From contig NZ_KB904629.1 in assembly GCF_000380145.1 (NCBI RefSeq), positions 45,224 to 107,805 of the forward strand: 62,582 nt of DNA, read 5' to 3'. Positions 38,296 through 50,076 of the stretch are shown one piece after another. Numbering within the stretch: the stretch's first letter is position 1; every line of letters begins with the position of its first letter. This DNA comes from Streptococcus thoraltensis DSM 12221 (GTDB taxonomy: Bacteria > Bacillota > Bacilli > Lactobacillales > Streptococcaceae). Both the position numbers and the translations under genes were made by a program. The notes under the pieces are model-generated. The model was not told the origin of the DNA, ran no database searches, and worked only from the letters and a program-made list of their open reading frames with translations.

Positions 38296-39105
38296 TTAGA
38301 CTATCTCAATTTCCAAACCAAAATGGTCACTAACCACTGGGCTGTTTTTTCCGTCAAAGATAACTTTTGAGGATTTTACCTCGAAAGACTTATCTACAAA
38401 TGCATGATCTACTTTGAGCGCTAGATCATTGCCTTCCCAACCATCAACATCAGCCAGAATGGTGTGGTCGCCAAAAGACTGTTCTGCTGCCATATGACTA
38501 TCCTTGAGGTTCAGTGAACTGTTGATAACTTGTTGATAACCTTCATTTCCTGTAGGGTTGTTGAAATCCCCCATGAGAATGAGGGGATTTTTTTCAGAGG
38601 CAAGTGCTTGGGAGAGTTTCAACCATTCCACTTCAAAGCCTTTTTCCCACCACGACAGGTGCAAACTAACCATCGAAATCTCTTGTCCAGCAATCTTTGT
38701 ACGTGCTAAAAGCGCTCGTCTGGTATGGTAATCAGTAGGATCTACCGTTTCTGAAGCCAAAATATCAAGCACTTCAATCGGTGTCTTGGATAAAATAGCG
38801 ACACCTTCATGAAAGCAATCGTAACCGATATGGTTGTACACCCAAGACCAAGGATAGTCAGCGCCCTCCTCTTTTAAAGCGGTAACCAACTTTAAAGCAT
38901 AGTTGTCTTCGTGAATCGGTGGGTTTACCATTAAAGGTTGGTAATGAAGACAATCTTCTGCCTCTCTAGCTTCAATAAGCTGATTGACTTCCTGCAAGCA
39001 GATAACATCATAATCATTTTCTAAAATAGTTGAAAGTAAGCCTTGGAACTTTATTTCCATGTCTTCTTCTCTCCATGAATGCGTATTTAAAGTTAGTAAC
39101 TTCAT
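38296..39105 (-). CDS. endonuclease/exonuclease/phosphatase (EEP) family protein
   Basis: 269 residues of the DNase I/AP-endonuclease-like fold. Motifs: LLTLNTHSW (3-11), CLQEVNQL (Glu metal ligand near 39), GVAILSK, SLHLSWWE, MGDFNNP (Asp/Asn pair) and the final VSDHFGLEIEI (catalytic His). Could act on nucleic acid, sugar phosphates or lipids. It follows the glucose/maltose PTS gene in the same direction but is 406 bases away with repeats between. In other streptococci, as I recall, such a gene also sits beside this PTS gene. ATG follows AAAGGAATC. Confidence 0.85.
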   Translation of the reverse strand: MKLLTLNTHSWREEDMEIKFQGLLSTILENDYDVICLQEVNQLIEAREAEDCLHYQPLMVNPPIHEDNYALKLVTALKEEGADYPWSWVYNHIGYDCFHEGVAILSKTPIEVLDILASETVDPTDYHTRRALLARTKIAGQEISMVSLHLSWWEKGFEVEWLKLSQALASEKNPLILMGDFNNPTGNEGYQQVINSSLNLKDSHMAAEQSFGDHTILADVDGWEGNDLALKVDHAFVDKSFEVKSSKVIFDGKNSPVVSDHFGLEIEIV

Positions 39106-39136
39106 GATTGATTCCTTTCTTTACTGTGGATCTTAT

Positions 39137-39243
39137 TATACGTCAAATGAATTAGCTTTCAGACAAGGAAGTGAGACACGGACAGTACTTGAGTACGACA
39201 AGTCGAAAGTGACCATGTAGCAAAGTGAATTCAAAAGACTATA
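39137..39243 (+). repeat. compact outer repeat without inner unit
   Basis: TATACGTCAAATGAATTAGC left, GACACGGACAGTACTTGAGTAC joined straight to GACAAGTCGAAAGTGACC, and GTGAATTCAAAAGACTATA right. The shortest copy, with no inner-unit remnant except GTAC. Lies in the gap 39106-39511. Confidence 0.85.
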
Positions 39244-39325
39244 AAATCCCACTATCGATACTTCCAAAATAGGTACTAAACCTAGAGCTAATACCTCGAA
39301 TAAGCAAGCTAACAAAACCAACTTA

Positions 39326-39429
39326 GACTCTTTGAAAATCAAACTTAGACCTTGCTGACTTGATTTGATGAGCTTGAGTTCTATCAGTAGCAGCGTTGCC
39401 TAATCTGACTTTGATTTTCATATAAGTAC
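39326..39429. repeat. solo BOX-like repeat
   Basis: GACTCTTTGAAAATCAAACTT left, GACCTTGCTGACTTGATTTG, GAGTTCTATCAGTAGCAGCG, and TGACTTTGATTTTCATATAAG right. Only 80 bases from the compact outer element, showing that the two modules also occur separately side by side. Confidence 0.8.
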
Positions 39430-39511
39430 AAGGATTTCTAAGCTGCTATCATAAATGAAAGAATCCGAGCTTTTAACTCAGATTCTATGTTTATAATGGT
39501 TATTTTAACAC

Positions 39512-41701
39512 TTATAGTTTAACGCGTGCAACCACATCTTTAGCAGAGTGATGACCTGTTTTTTCAAGTGTAACAGTTTCAATTTCTGCAGTATTGGTAA
39601 AGGCAACAACCGTTGTCACCTCACGACCAGCTGAGCGAATAGCCTCAAGATCTGCAACAACTAAGAGATCGCCTGCAGACACACGTTGACCATCTGTAAC
39701 CTTAGCTGAGAATGGCGCACCATTGAGGGCTACCGTATCAAGACCGACGTGAACTAGCACTTCCAAACCGCTATCTGTTAGCAGTCCAAAGGCATGCTTA
39801 GTTGGAAAGACACTAGTCACTACACCAGCTACTGGAGAGTAGATGTTTCCATTTTCAGGTTCAACCGCAAAGCCATCTCCCATCATTTTTTGTGAGAAGA
39901 CTGGATCAGACACTTCTGCGATGTCTAAAACCTTACCGTCAGCAACACTTGCTACCATCTCTTCAATGCCTTTAAAGTTTGTGTGACTTGTAGTTGTAGC
40001 GTCAGCTTCTTTGACTGTTACAGTTGGGATTTCTGCGCCTGAATCCAATAAATCTTGAATGTCAGATTTTAGAATATCTGCTTTTGGTCCATAAACTGCT
40101 TGAACACCATTTCCTTTGACAATCAAGCCCATAGCACCAGCTTGTTTCCAAGCATTTTCAGAAGCAACTTTTTCAGTATCATTGACACTAACGCGAAGAC
40201 GAGTCATACATGCATCCACATCAGCAATGTTTGGTTTTCCACCAAGAAGATTGATGATTTGAACAACTTGTGAATTAGCATCTGCAACTGTACCATTGCT
40301 TTCAGCTTCTGAAGAGTCGTTAAGCATGTCAGCATCATAGTTACCATTTCGACCAGCAGTTGCCAAATTCATTTTCTTAATCATGAAATCTGCAACAAAG
40401 TACATGATACCAGCAAAGAGAAGAGATACCCAAACAAAGTTGATAAGATCCATTCCCAAACCAGCTTTAATCGCCATAGGGGTACGAGTTAAGAGCTCAA
40501 TGTTACCAAATGAGTGAACACGAAGATTGACAACATCCGCCATAGCAAAGGCTGCCCCTTGAAGGAGTGCGTAGACCACATAAAGTGGCATTGCAGCAAA
40601 CATGAACATGTACTCAAGAGGTTCTGTAACACCGGTTAAAAATACCGCTGCTGCAGCTGAGACGAACATGGCTTTATATTTTTTCTTCTTATCAGGATCA
40701 ACATTGCGATACATTGCAAGTGTAAGACCCATCAAGATACCAGTCGCACCAATCATTTGACCGACTTTGAAACGCGCTGGTGTCACTGCGTTGAACAAAT
40801 CATTATAAGCAGCTGTATCACCCGCACCTTTAAGATTTACCAAGTCTGTTACCCAAGCCAACCAGAGTGGGTCTTGTCCGAATACTTGACTACCTGCACT
40901 TGAACCTGTCAAGATGTCATATGTTCCACCTAGTGATGTGTAGTTCATTGGGATCGTCAACATGTGGTGAAGACCAAATGGCAAGAGTAGACGTTCCAAA
41001 GTACCGTACAAGAATGGTGCCAATACTGGCGCTGTGTCTTGTGATGAAGCAATCCATTTACCAAAGCCGTTGATTCCTGATTGGATAACTGGCCAGAAAA
41101 TTGCCAATACAATCGCTACAATAGCAGAGCGAAGGATAACCACAAACGGCACAAAGCGTTTACCGTTAAAGAAAGTCAAAGCGTCTGGTAATTTGCGGTA
41201 GTTATAGTATTTGTTATAAGCTGTTGCACCAACAAAACCAGCGATAATACCAACGAATACCCCCATATTAAGAGCAGGATATTCCAAAACACTTGTAAAG
41301 TAGTCAGCGACTACCATCTTAGTGCCCAAGAAACTTGTCAAGGTTGCTTTTGGATCGGCAAGCATGGCACTTGAAACACCATAGATACCACCAGTAATAC
41401 GGTTAATCAAGATGAATGACAAACCAGCTGCAAAGGCACCACCAGCACGTTCCTTAGCCCAGCTACCACCGATAGCCAGAGCAAAAAGCAAATGAAGATT
41501 ACCAATAACTGCCCAACCAATTTGAGCAACAACATTCCCAATGTTAGCCAATAGAGGCGAGTCGGGATTAATCAAGGGAATAGAGTTCCCGATACTAACC
41601 ATCAAACCAGCCGCTGGCATAACCGCAATAACAACCATCAAACATTTTCCGAATTTTTGCCAAAACTCGAAACTAAAAATTTGTTGAAATTTTCCTTTCA
41701 T
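39512..41701 (-). CDS. ptsG: glucose/maltose PTS transporter, EIICBA
   Basis: Imports and phosphorylates glucose and, in streptococci where it is called MalT, maltose. 729 residues in the order EIIC (1-430, about ten membrane segments, opening FQQIFSFEFWQKFGKCLMV), EIIB (about 470-550, phosphocysteine in DACMTRLRV), Thr-rich linker, then EIIA (about 590-729, VHVGLDTVALNG). Start placed at 41701 (MKGKFQQ), after AGGAGAGGTCAC, rather than GTG 41716. The operator at 41750-41765 is of the MalR type, which argues for the MalT role. Monocistronic. Confidence 0.93.
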   Translation of the reverse strand: MKGKFQQIFSFEFWQKFGKCLMVVIAVMPAAGLMVSIGNSIPLINPDSPLLANIGNVVAQIGWAVIGNLHLLFALAIGGSWAKERAGGAFAAGLSFILINRITGGIYGVSSAMLADPKATLTSFLGTKMVVADYFTSVLEYPALNMGVFVGIIAGFVGATAYNKYYNYRKLPDALTFFNGKRFVPFVVILRSAIVAIVLAIFWPVIQSGINGFGKWIASSQDTAPVLAPFLYGTLERLLLPFGLHHMLTIPMNYTSLGGTYDILTGSSAGSQVFGQDPLWLAWVTDLVNLKGAGDTAAYNDLFNAVTPARFKVGQMIGATGILMGLTLAMYRNVDPDKKKKYKAMFVSAAAAVFLTGVTEPLEYMFMFAAMPLYVVYALLQGAAFAMADVVNLRVHSFGNIELLTRTPMAIKAGLGMDLINFVWVSLLFAGIMYFVADFMIKKMNLATAGRNGNYDADMLNDSSEAESNGTVADANSQVVQIINLLGGKPNIADVDACMTRLRVSVNDTEKVASENAWKQAGAMGLIVKGNGVQAVYGPKADILKSDIQDLLDSGAEIPTVTVKEADATTTSHTNFKGIEEMVASVADGKVLDIAEVSDPVFSQKMMGDGFAVEPENGNIYSPVAGVVTSVFPTKHAFGLLTDSGLEVLVHVGLDTVALNGAPFSAKVTDGQRVSAGDLLVVADLEAIRSAGREVTTVVAFTNTAEIETVTLEKTGHHSAKDVVARVKL

Positions 41702-41749
41702 GTGACCTCTCCTCACAATTTCCAGACATGATGTCTTTTAGTTGAATTT

Positions 41750-41806
41750 ACGCAAGCGTTTGCGTTAATTGTAACCTTATTATAACACCTTTTTAAAAAT
41801 TGTAAA
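41750..41806 (-). promoter_or_regulatory. promoter and MalR-like operator of the glucose/maltose PTS gene
   Basis: Minus strand TTTACA (41801-41806), 16-base spacer, TATAAT (41779-41784). Downstream, ACGCAAGCGTTTGCGT (41750-41765) is a near-perfect palindrome matching streptococcal MalR sites (CGCAAACGTTTGCG core). Confidence 0.85.
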
Positions 41807-41933
41807 GCGATTTCAGATAAAATAATGAAAAAAATACTGCCTCATTTTATTCCAAAGATCTCGTTAGACACTCGAAAGTGCATAGAAATCATCTGCTCCT
41901 AAAGTCAACCTAAAACTGGTTACTATAGTCAAA

Positions 41934-42134
41934 TGAGTTAACTTTCAGAACAAGGAGTTGAGACACGGGCAGTGCTCATACTCAATGCAAATCAAAAGTA
42001 AACTAAGCGACGCCAACGCAGATAGAACTGACGGTCATGAAATCAAGTCAACAAGGTTTGCTTTTGATTTTCGAAGAGCATGAGTAGGGCAAGTTAACAG
42101 TGACGACGTATCAAAGTTAAGTCAAAAAACGATA
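41934..42134 (+). repeat. full composite repeat with inner unit inverted
   Basis: TATAGTCAAATGAGTTAAC left, GACACGGGCAGTGCTCATACTC, inner unit reading ATGCAAATCAAAAGTAAAC first and TTGATTTTCGAAGAGCATGA last (opposite to 10485, 13371, 18016), right outer end GGGCAAGTTAACAGTGACG to AGTCAAAAAACGATA. Confidence 0.85.
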
Positions 42135-42223
42135 AACTAATCAGAAGCAGCCAAAGGCTGAAGCCTCAACTTCTAAAAACTTAACAACTTCGAAAGCAAA
42201 CCGCTCATCACTTTGAACATGCC

Positions 42224-42252
42224 AAAAGAGAGAACCAATCGATCCTCTCTTT
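42224..42252 (-). terminator. terminator of the glv-rpiR unit
   Basis: AAAAGAGAG / CTCTCTTTT with loop AACCAATCGATC. Almost the same sequence as the prmA-rsmE terminator at 47446. It is 220 bases past the membrane-protein gene; 42253-42472 shows no gene. Confidence 0.72.
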
Positions 42253-42472
42253 TATTTAATGATAAATTATCCGCTACACTTAACAAGCAGCCACTTTTCT
42301 TCAAGCTGACCCTCTAAGGTCTCTCTTTTTAGCTAGCCACTGCAGGGCATTTGCTTTTCTATTTACTGATAAGCCTTCCACTACAGTTGATAATGTGAGA
42401 AGAGGAGTTTTGAAAAGCTATAAATCAAGTCAGTTTTAAAGCACATGACCTCGGGCAGCCACTAGACCTATT

Positions 42473-42931
42473 TTATGCAAAAAAGCGCAGCCTTAGCAAA
42501 ACAAATAACAAGAAAGCAGCTATTAACAGTATCGCTAGCATTAACCCCTTTATTCTTGGTTGCACCTTTGCCAGACTTAAGTTAAAAGTATCTTTTTTTG
42601 ATTTCAAATATAAAAAAACAAGAATTGCGCCTAAAAGATTTAGCATGCAGCACTGCTGAACCAGTATAGCATATAAAACACCTTTGGCATCATCTTCAGA
42701 AAAATTGAATTTCTTTTCGTTACTAAGTATAAAAAAATTCCCTAGGGTTATCATTGCAACTAAAAAACTAATCGCAGACGTTACTTGATTTTGCAGTAAA
42801 GTTTGCAAGCCTTCGCCAGAAGAAATGGCTCTTATATATAAATACGTCACTATTGCTAAACAAGATATTATCCAATAGCCTAGTAAAATCCTTTTGTAAA
42901 ATCGTGCTGTATTAGTTTTAACGTTAAACAT
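42473..42931 (-). CDS. membrane protein of the glv locus, unknown function
   Basis: 152 residues with four hydrophobic segments (about 14-33, 50-68, 88-108, 125-148 in this start) and a charged SNEKKFNFSEDDAK loop after the second. I chose ATG 42931, which has GGTGAGAG just upstream; a GTG at 42940 is an alternative. The ribosome site lies over the rpiR stop codon, indicating translational coupling to rpiR. No family recognised. Confidence 0.7.
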   Translation of the reverse strand: MFNVKTNTARFYKRILLGYWIISCLAIVTYLYIRAISSGEGLQTLLQNQVTSAISFLVAMITLGNFFILSNEKKFNFSEDDAKGVLYAILVQQCCMLNLLGAILVFLYLKSKKDTFNLSLAKVQPRIKGLMLAILLIAAFLLFVLLRLRFFA

Positions 42932-42936
42932 ATCTC

Positions 42937-43689
42937 TCACCGTCTAAGATTGTAATCAATTATTTTCCTATATATGTAATCCATTGTCACATTAAGAGGC
43001 ATTAAAGAATCAGTGGTTTGATTGGGTGTAAACTGAAAAGGCGTCGTTTGATAATGAATAGCATAATCCGAGTGCTTATTCATAAAATTATCACCCAACC
43101 TGCTAATACTAATGATAGGAACCTTTCTTAACTCGAGAGCTAAAAAATTAGCCTGAATATTTTGAGTCGAACCACTTAAAGACGCTACTATAAAAGCATC
43201 TCGATTCGAGATAACTGGCATTGTTAAATCCAACTCTGTCTTATTGGGGATGACAATAATTGTTTTACCAAGTGGAACTAGGAGTGTTGCAAATTCTGAT
43301 AAAATTCTCCGCTGCGAAGACCCCGTCCCATAGGCATAAATAATTTTTGCATTATGAATCAGTTCAAAAATCTCGGTAAAATCAACTTTCTCAAGTAAAT
43401 CCAAAGTTTTCATAATATCCACCAATTGCAATGACATTGAATCACTAAAGTAATCAACCTTTTGCTTATTATGCTCCTGCCTCAATGCATATTTAAATTC
43501 AGAATAACCAGAAAAGCCAAGCTTTTTTACTAAGCGTAAAACGGTTGATTTTGAAGTAAAGGTCTTTTCAGCCAAGTCAGTAATGCTTAAAGTATGCAAT
43601 ACCTCCTTGTTCTCTAACATGTAAGCAACAATATCCTTATCTAGTTCTCCCAGCACTTTTTGGTGCTCTGCTATTAACTGCTCAATCAT
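42937..43689 (-). CDS. RpiR/MurR-family transcriptional regulator with SIS domain
   Basis: 250 residues: N-terminal RpiR helix-turn-helix (LSITDLAEKTFTSKSTVLRLVKKLGFSGYSEFK, about 34-66) and a sugar-phosphate-binding SIS domain (IIYAYGTGSSQRRILSEFA, IVASLSGSTQNIQANFLAL). Placed after the glvC-glvA genes and its own promoter; probably senses a phosphorylated alpha-glucoside and controls the locus. In B. subtilis the glv operon regulator GlvR is likewise of the RpiR family. Its start is 31 bases from TTGGTA/TACCAA, a likely autoregulatory site. Confidence 0.87.
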   Translation of the reverse strand: MIEQLIAEHQKVLGELDKDIVAYMLENKEVLHTLSITDLAEKTFTSKSTVLRLVKKLGFSGYSEFKYALRQEHNKQKVDYFSDSMSLQLVDIMKTLDLLEKVDFTEIFELIHNAKIIYAYGTGSSQRRILSEFATLLVPLGKTIIVIPNKTELDLTMPVISNRDAFIVASLSGSTQNIQANFLALELRKVPIISISRLGDNFMNKHSDYAIHYQTTPFQFTPNQTTDSLMPLNVTMDYIYRKIIDYNLRR

Positions 43690-43717
43690 ATTTTTTTAAA
43701 ACCTTCTTATGAAATTA

Positions 43718-43738
43718 TTGGTAATAGCATTATACCAA
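43718..43738 (-). promoter_or_regulatory. rpiR promoter inside an inverted repeat
   Basis: TTGGTA (43718-43723) and TACCAA (43733-43738) flank nine bases; on the minus strand an extended -10 TGGTATAAT lies inside (43729-43737). A repressor bound to this palindrome would cover the -10. Confidence 0.6.
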
Positions 43739-43769
43739 AATTAGCAGTGTTTGACTTAGCATTCAAAAG

Positions 43770-43792
43770 GGGATGCCAATGACAGGCATCCC
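43770..43792 (-). terminator. hairpin after glvA
   Basis: GGGATGCC (43770-43777) / GGCATCCC (43785-43792), followed on the minus strand by CTTTTG. Sits 25 bases past the glvA stop; likely a partial terminator before rpiR. Confidence 0.72.
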
Positions 43793-43816
43793 ACTTAAAC
43801 CAATTGACGAAAAGCC

Positions 43817-46773
<2,957 letters not shown>

Positions 46774-46842
46774 AAAATCTAATTTCCTTTCTACTCTACT
46801 GCTCAGCGCTAAGCATTTCGTTAGTTATTACTTGTTGACTAA

Positions 46843-46871
46843 ATACTAATACATTTTGTATGCGGTTACAA
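46843..46871 (-). promoter_or_regulatory. glv promoter with cre site
   Basis: Minus strand TTGTAA (46866-46871), 17-base spacer, TAGTAT (46843-46848). TGTAACCGCATACA (46857-46870) overlaps the -35 and fits the catabolite element with one mismatch; ATACA/TGTAT next to it forms a small palindrome. Confidence 0.78.
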
Positions 46872-47013
46872 CACTATTTCTAAAAGATGATTTTAGATAA
46901 CTATTCTGAAACAAAAATTCACCGCGTGGGAAAATTCCCAGAAACTAATCTGACAAAAAACAAAGAAGCAAACCAGTCTAAACAGTTTTGGACATTAATT
47001 GCTAAAGCAAATG

Positions 47014-47136
47014 ATATCGTCAAATCAATTAACTTTCAGACAAAAAAGTGAGACACGGGCAGTGCTTGATTTTCAAAGAATAGGAGTAGAGCAAGTTGAC
47101 AGTGACGACGTATCAAAGTTAAATCAAAAGACTCTA
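47014..47136 (+). repeat. compact outer repeat without inner unit
   Basis: TATCGTCAAATCAATTAACT left, GAGACACGGGCAGTGCTTGA then TTTTCAAAGAATAGGAGTAG and GCAAGTTGACAGTGACG, ending AATCAAAAGACTCTA. In the 792-base gap 46774-47565, which otherwise shows only the glv promoter and the rsmE terminator. Confidence 0.82.
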
Positions 47137-47445
47137 ACTTCACGATACTCTTTATAAGGCTAATCAAGCCAAATAGCTAACTCACCGATACATGACAGCC
47201 ACCTTACTTCAATACCAAACTCAAGTTATACTTAACAAAAATAGACGTATCATAGATACCATAAAATCAACGCTATCCTCTATCAATGAAACCAATTAAA
47301 ACAAGCAAAAAAAATAAATCCCATGCTTCCTATCACGAACACATCTCATCGCATTCTTCTACATCATGAGGACTTAACATTTCTAGCTACCTAGCAAGCT
47401 CCGTGTTTTCGCACCACGAAGGAAAGCACTTTATTTTCAGAAACT

Positions 47446-47475
47446 AAAAAGAGAGAACCAATCGATTCTCTCTTC
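47446..47475 (-). terminator. terminator of prmA-rsmE
   Basis: AAGAGAGAA / TTCTCTCTT, loop CCAATCGA; the minus strand continues TTTAG. Shares the GAGAGAACCAATCGAT word with the terminator at 42224. Confidence 0.75.
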
Positions 47476-47565
47476 TCCTTAATGATCAGTCACCCACTAC
47501 AATTGATAACGTTCTCTAATCGCATGTGACAAGTGAAACGTTCAGTACATTTCAGAAAGCACTTG

Positions 47566-48309
47566 TTATTGCCACAATTCTGTCGCAAAACTAACAGCTG
47601 ACAGGGCGTACAGGGGTGCGGTCTCCGTCCGCATAATGCGAGGACCAAGTCCACATTTTAACGCTCCTTCAGCCTCCAAAGCTTCAACTTCTCTAGGTGA
47701 GATACCTCCCTCTGGCCCAAAGACAAAGAGAAGCTTCGTGTCCTTTTCCATGTTTTTTAACTCACGCGCCAAGACTGCCATTTCGCCTGCTTTGGCGGAT
47801 TCTTCATAGGCGATAAAAATCTTATCAAACTCGCCCAAACACCCTAGAAAGTCTTTCTTTGCGTCAAACAATCGCACTTCTGGCACTCGATTTCGTTTTG
47901 ACTGCTCCGCAGCCCCAAGAGCGATTTTAGCTAATTTGTCTTCCTTTTTGGCTAATTTTTTGCCATCCCATTTGACCACTGACCAATCAGCTGGAAAAGC
48001 CCAAATGGCACTCGCACCCAGCTCTGTTGCTTTTTGTGTAATCAACTCTAGTTTATCTCCCTTAGGAAATCCTGAAGCTATCGTGACACGGACTGGTAAT
48101 TCCGTATCCTCAAGCCATTCCTCGACAAGCCCAAAAGAATGTTCCAAAGCATCCAAAACCTTAGCCAAACGTTTGACACCATCTTCAAAAACCAAGACGA
48201 CCTCATCGCCTTCAGTCAAGCGCATGACGTTGAACATATGCTTGACAGTGTCTTTATCAGTGATAATAATAGGATTTTCAGGCGCTCCCTTTACAAAATA
48301 CTGCTGCAT
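47566..48309 (-). CDS. rsmE: 16S rRNA m3U1498 methyltransferase
   Basis: SPOUT methyltransferase that modifies U1498 of 16S rRNA. 247 residues: PUA-like N-terminal domain (MQQYFVKG, HMFNVMRLTEGDEVVLV) and a trefoil-knot SAM domain (LELITQKATELGASAIWAF, RSVVKW-like SVVKWDGK, LLFVFGPEGGISPREVEAL, LGPRIMRTETAPLYAL). All RsmE motifs are present. Starts immediately after prmA (stop and start are adjacent), so the two are co-transcribed, a common pairing in Firmicutes. Confidence 0.96.
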   Translation of the reverse strand: MQQYFVKGAPENPIIITDKDTVKHMFNVMRLTEGDEVVLVFEDGVKRLAKVLDALEHSFGLVEEWLEDTELPVRVTIASGFPKGDKLELITQKATELGASAIWAFPADWSVVKWDGKKLAKKEDKLAKIALGAAEQSKRNRVPEVRLFDAKKDFLGCLGEFDKIFIAYEESAKAGEMAVLARELKNMEKDTKLLFVFGPEGGISPREVEALEAEGALKCGLGPRIMRTETAPLYALSAVSFATELWQ

Positions 48310-49257
48310 CTAGCCTCCAATCACACCGGAAATATCGTCGGTTTTCTTGAAAATACAGGCGTTCCACTCACCCTGAATCATATGGGTTTCAAGGAAGAAA
48401 CCAGCCTTTTCAGCACTCGCACGAACCATCTCCCACTTATCAGCAATGATACCAGACATGATGAGATAGCCCTCGTCCTTAACCAAACGATAGGCATCGT
48501 CTGTCAGATGAATGAGAATGTCTGCCAAAATGTTAGCGACAATGACATCCGCCTCAATCTCAACCCCTTTTAACAAATCCCCAGCTGCCACATGAATATT
48601 TTCCATATTAGGGTTCATATCGATATTTTCCTGAGCCACGCGCACGGCTACATCATCCAAATCATAGGCAAAAATCTCTTTGGCACCTAGGAGTGAACTA
48701 GCAATTGAAAGCACACCAGAACCAGTCCCCACATCAAGAACCGTCTCACCGCCACGAAGCACCTGCTCCAAAGCAAATAAACTCATCTTGGTCGTCGGGT
48801 GCGTTCCCGTGCCAAAAGCCATACCCGGATCTAGACGGATGACCTTCTCAGAAGCTGTCGCCTCATAGTCCGTCCAAGATGGCACAATCGTTAAATCGTG
48901 GGTAATGCGAGCAGGTTCGTAGTATTTCTTCCAGTTGTCTGCCCAGTTTTCTTCGGCTAATTCTTTTGAATCAAGAGCGTAATCGCCCAGTGTCACCCCA
49001 GATTTAGCCAGTCTGCCAAGACCAGCTTGAAGGTGCTCCGTAACCTCAGATAAGTCCATAGTATCAGGGTAATAAGCCGTAATTGCAATCATATCGGACT
49101 GCTCCACTTCAGGATAAAGCTCACCGAAGCGATCCTCCTGACAAATATAATCAGCAGAGTCTGCAATCGCAACCCCCTGACTCCCCGTTTCAATAAGGAG
49201 GTTAGAAACTGCCTCCTCAGCCTCACGCAAAACGTGAATGGTAAGTTCGTTCCACAT
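48310..49257 (-). CDS. prmA: ribosomal protein L11 methyltransferase
   Basis: Methylates lysines of ribosomal protein L11. 315 residues from the chosen start at 49257 ([10 protein letters not shown]); a longer ATG at 49269 has no ribosome site and lies in the tandem repeat. SAM-binding motifs: [28 protein letters not shown] and the post-motif [10 protein letters not shown]; PrmA N-terminal linker region intact. No strong Shine-Dalgarno sequence is visible because the 122-bp repeat reaches to the start codon. Heads the prmA-rsmE unit. Confidence 0.95.
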   Translation of the reverse strand: MWNELTIHVLREAEEAVSNLLIETGSQGVAIADSADYICQEDRFGELYPEVEQSDMIAITAYYPDTMDLSEVTEHLQAGLGRLAKSGVTLGDYALDSKELAEENWADNWKKYYEPARITHDLTIVPSWTDYEATASEKVIRLDPGMAFGTGTHPTTKMSLFALEQVLRGGETVLDVGTGSGVLSIASSLLGAKEIFAYDLDDVAVRVAQENIDMNPNMENIHVAAGDLLKGVEIEADVIVANILADILIHLTDDAYRLVKDEGYLIMSGIIADKWEMVRASAEKAGFFLETHMIQGEWNACIFKKTDDISGVIGG

Positions 49258-49258
49258 A

Positions 49259-49500
49259 ATAAGATACAAAGGGACGCTTCGCTTGCGAAAATTTTTGTAG
49301 AAAATAGGAAAACTAACGACGACGCTCGCGTCTAGGCAGTCTTATCTTTTTTCCTAGAAAATTAGTCCCGTGTTCAGTATATAAGATACAAAGGGACGCT
49401 TCGCTTACGAAAATTTTTGTAGAAAAATAGGAAAACTAACGACGACGCTCGCGTCTAGACAGTTTTATCTTTTTTCCTAGAAAATTAGTCCCGTGTTCAA
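49259..49500. repeat. tandem direct repeat, two 122-base copies, upstream of prmA
   Basis: Copy 1 spans 49259-49380 and copy 2 49381-49500. They differ at only a handful of positions (for example GCTTGCG/GCTTACG, CTAGGCAGTC/CTAGACAGTT). Each contains AAAGGGACGCTTCGCTT, GACGACGCTCGCGTCTAG and CCTAGAAAATTAGTCCC. GACGC/GCGTC forms a small hairpin, and GGGAC at one end matches GTCCC at the other. GC content is higher than the flanks. No coding frame spans it. Confidence 0.9.
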
Positions 49501-49694
49501 TTTAACCCTTTATATTAAACTGAACGCTCCTTTCTATTTCATTTTTGTTTAGGGCGGGTTCAGTTAGATAAACTAACTAAACCAATTCCTTTCTCATTAT
49601 TCAAAATTCTATCTATCAGAAAACATTTTGTATTCAAATTCTAAATTGTTAGCTTGCTTTCCCATGTGATTTTGAATCAACACTTTTTATTTTA

Positions 49695-50051
49695 TTAGAA
49701 AATATTATCAATAACCTCCAACTCAATTCCCACAACTCCATACAGTTTTTGTCGCTCAGGACTATAATAGACGTCCATATCCTCAGGTTTTGCCGTGACA
49801 ATATTTTGATCCGTATAGCCACATTTTTTCAAAGGAAGATGCTGATAAAGTTCTGCAAAGTTTGGAAAATAATGTAATGCCAATACCTTGGTTAATAAAG
49901 TCTTAGACATATCATCTGTCTGATAAAAACGAATAGAATCCCCGACCTGAATCACCTGTCTCTTTTCATCGTTCAATCGCAATTCAATCGTTTTCTCTCC
50001 CGATACCATCCGCTCCATCGGCCCTGCAGTTAGTAACATGTCATGAGTCAT
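49695..50051 (-). CDS. ASCH-domain protein
   Basis: 118 residues. GEKTIELRLNDEKRQVIQVGDSIRFY (about 18-43) is the ASCH signature, a PUA-like RNA-binding fold; TKVLALHYFPNFAEL and YYSPERQKLYGVVGIEL complete it. Likely RNA- or nucleotide-related (some ASCH proteins are ribonucleases or amidohydrolases), but no function can be assigned. Start ATG 50051 lacks a good ribosome site; a Met four codons on is possible. Lies 25 bases downstream of the toxin gene, same direction. Confidence 0.82.
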   Translation of the reverse strand: MTHDMLLTAGPMERMVSGEKTIELRLNDEKRQVIQVGDSIRFYQTDDMSKTLLTKVLALHYFPNFAELYQHLPLKKCGYTDQNIVTAKPEDMDVYYSPERQKLYGVVGIELEVIDNIF

Positions 50052-50076
50052 GCGTTAGTACAATCCCTTCTTCAGC

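Noticed and set aside
49259..49500. Tandem repeat considered as a riboswitch or T-box leader
   Set aside because: No T-box, SAM or other aptamer core motif was seen; the unit duplicates exactly and lacks a terminator/antiterminator pair near prmA.
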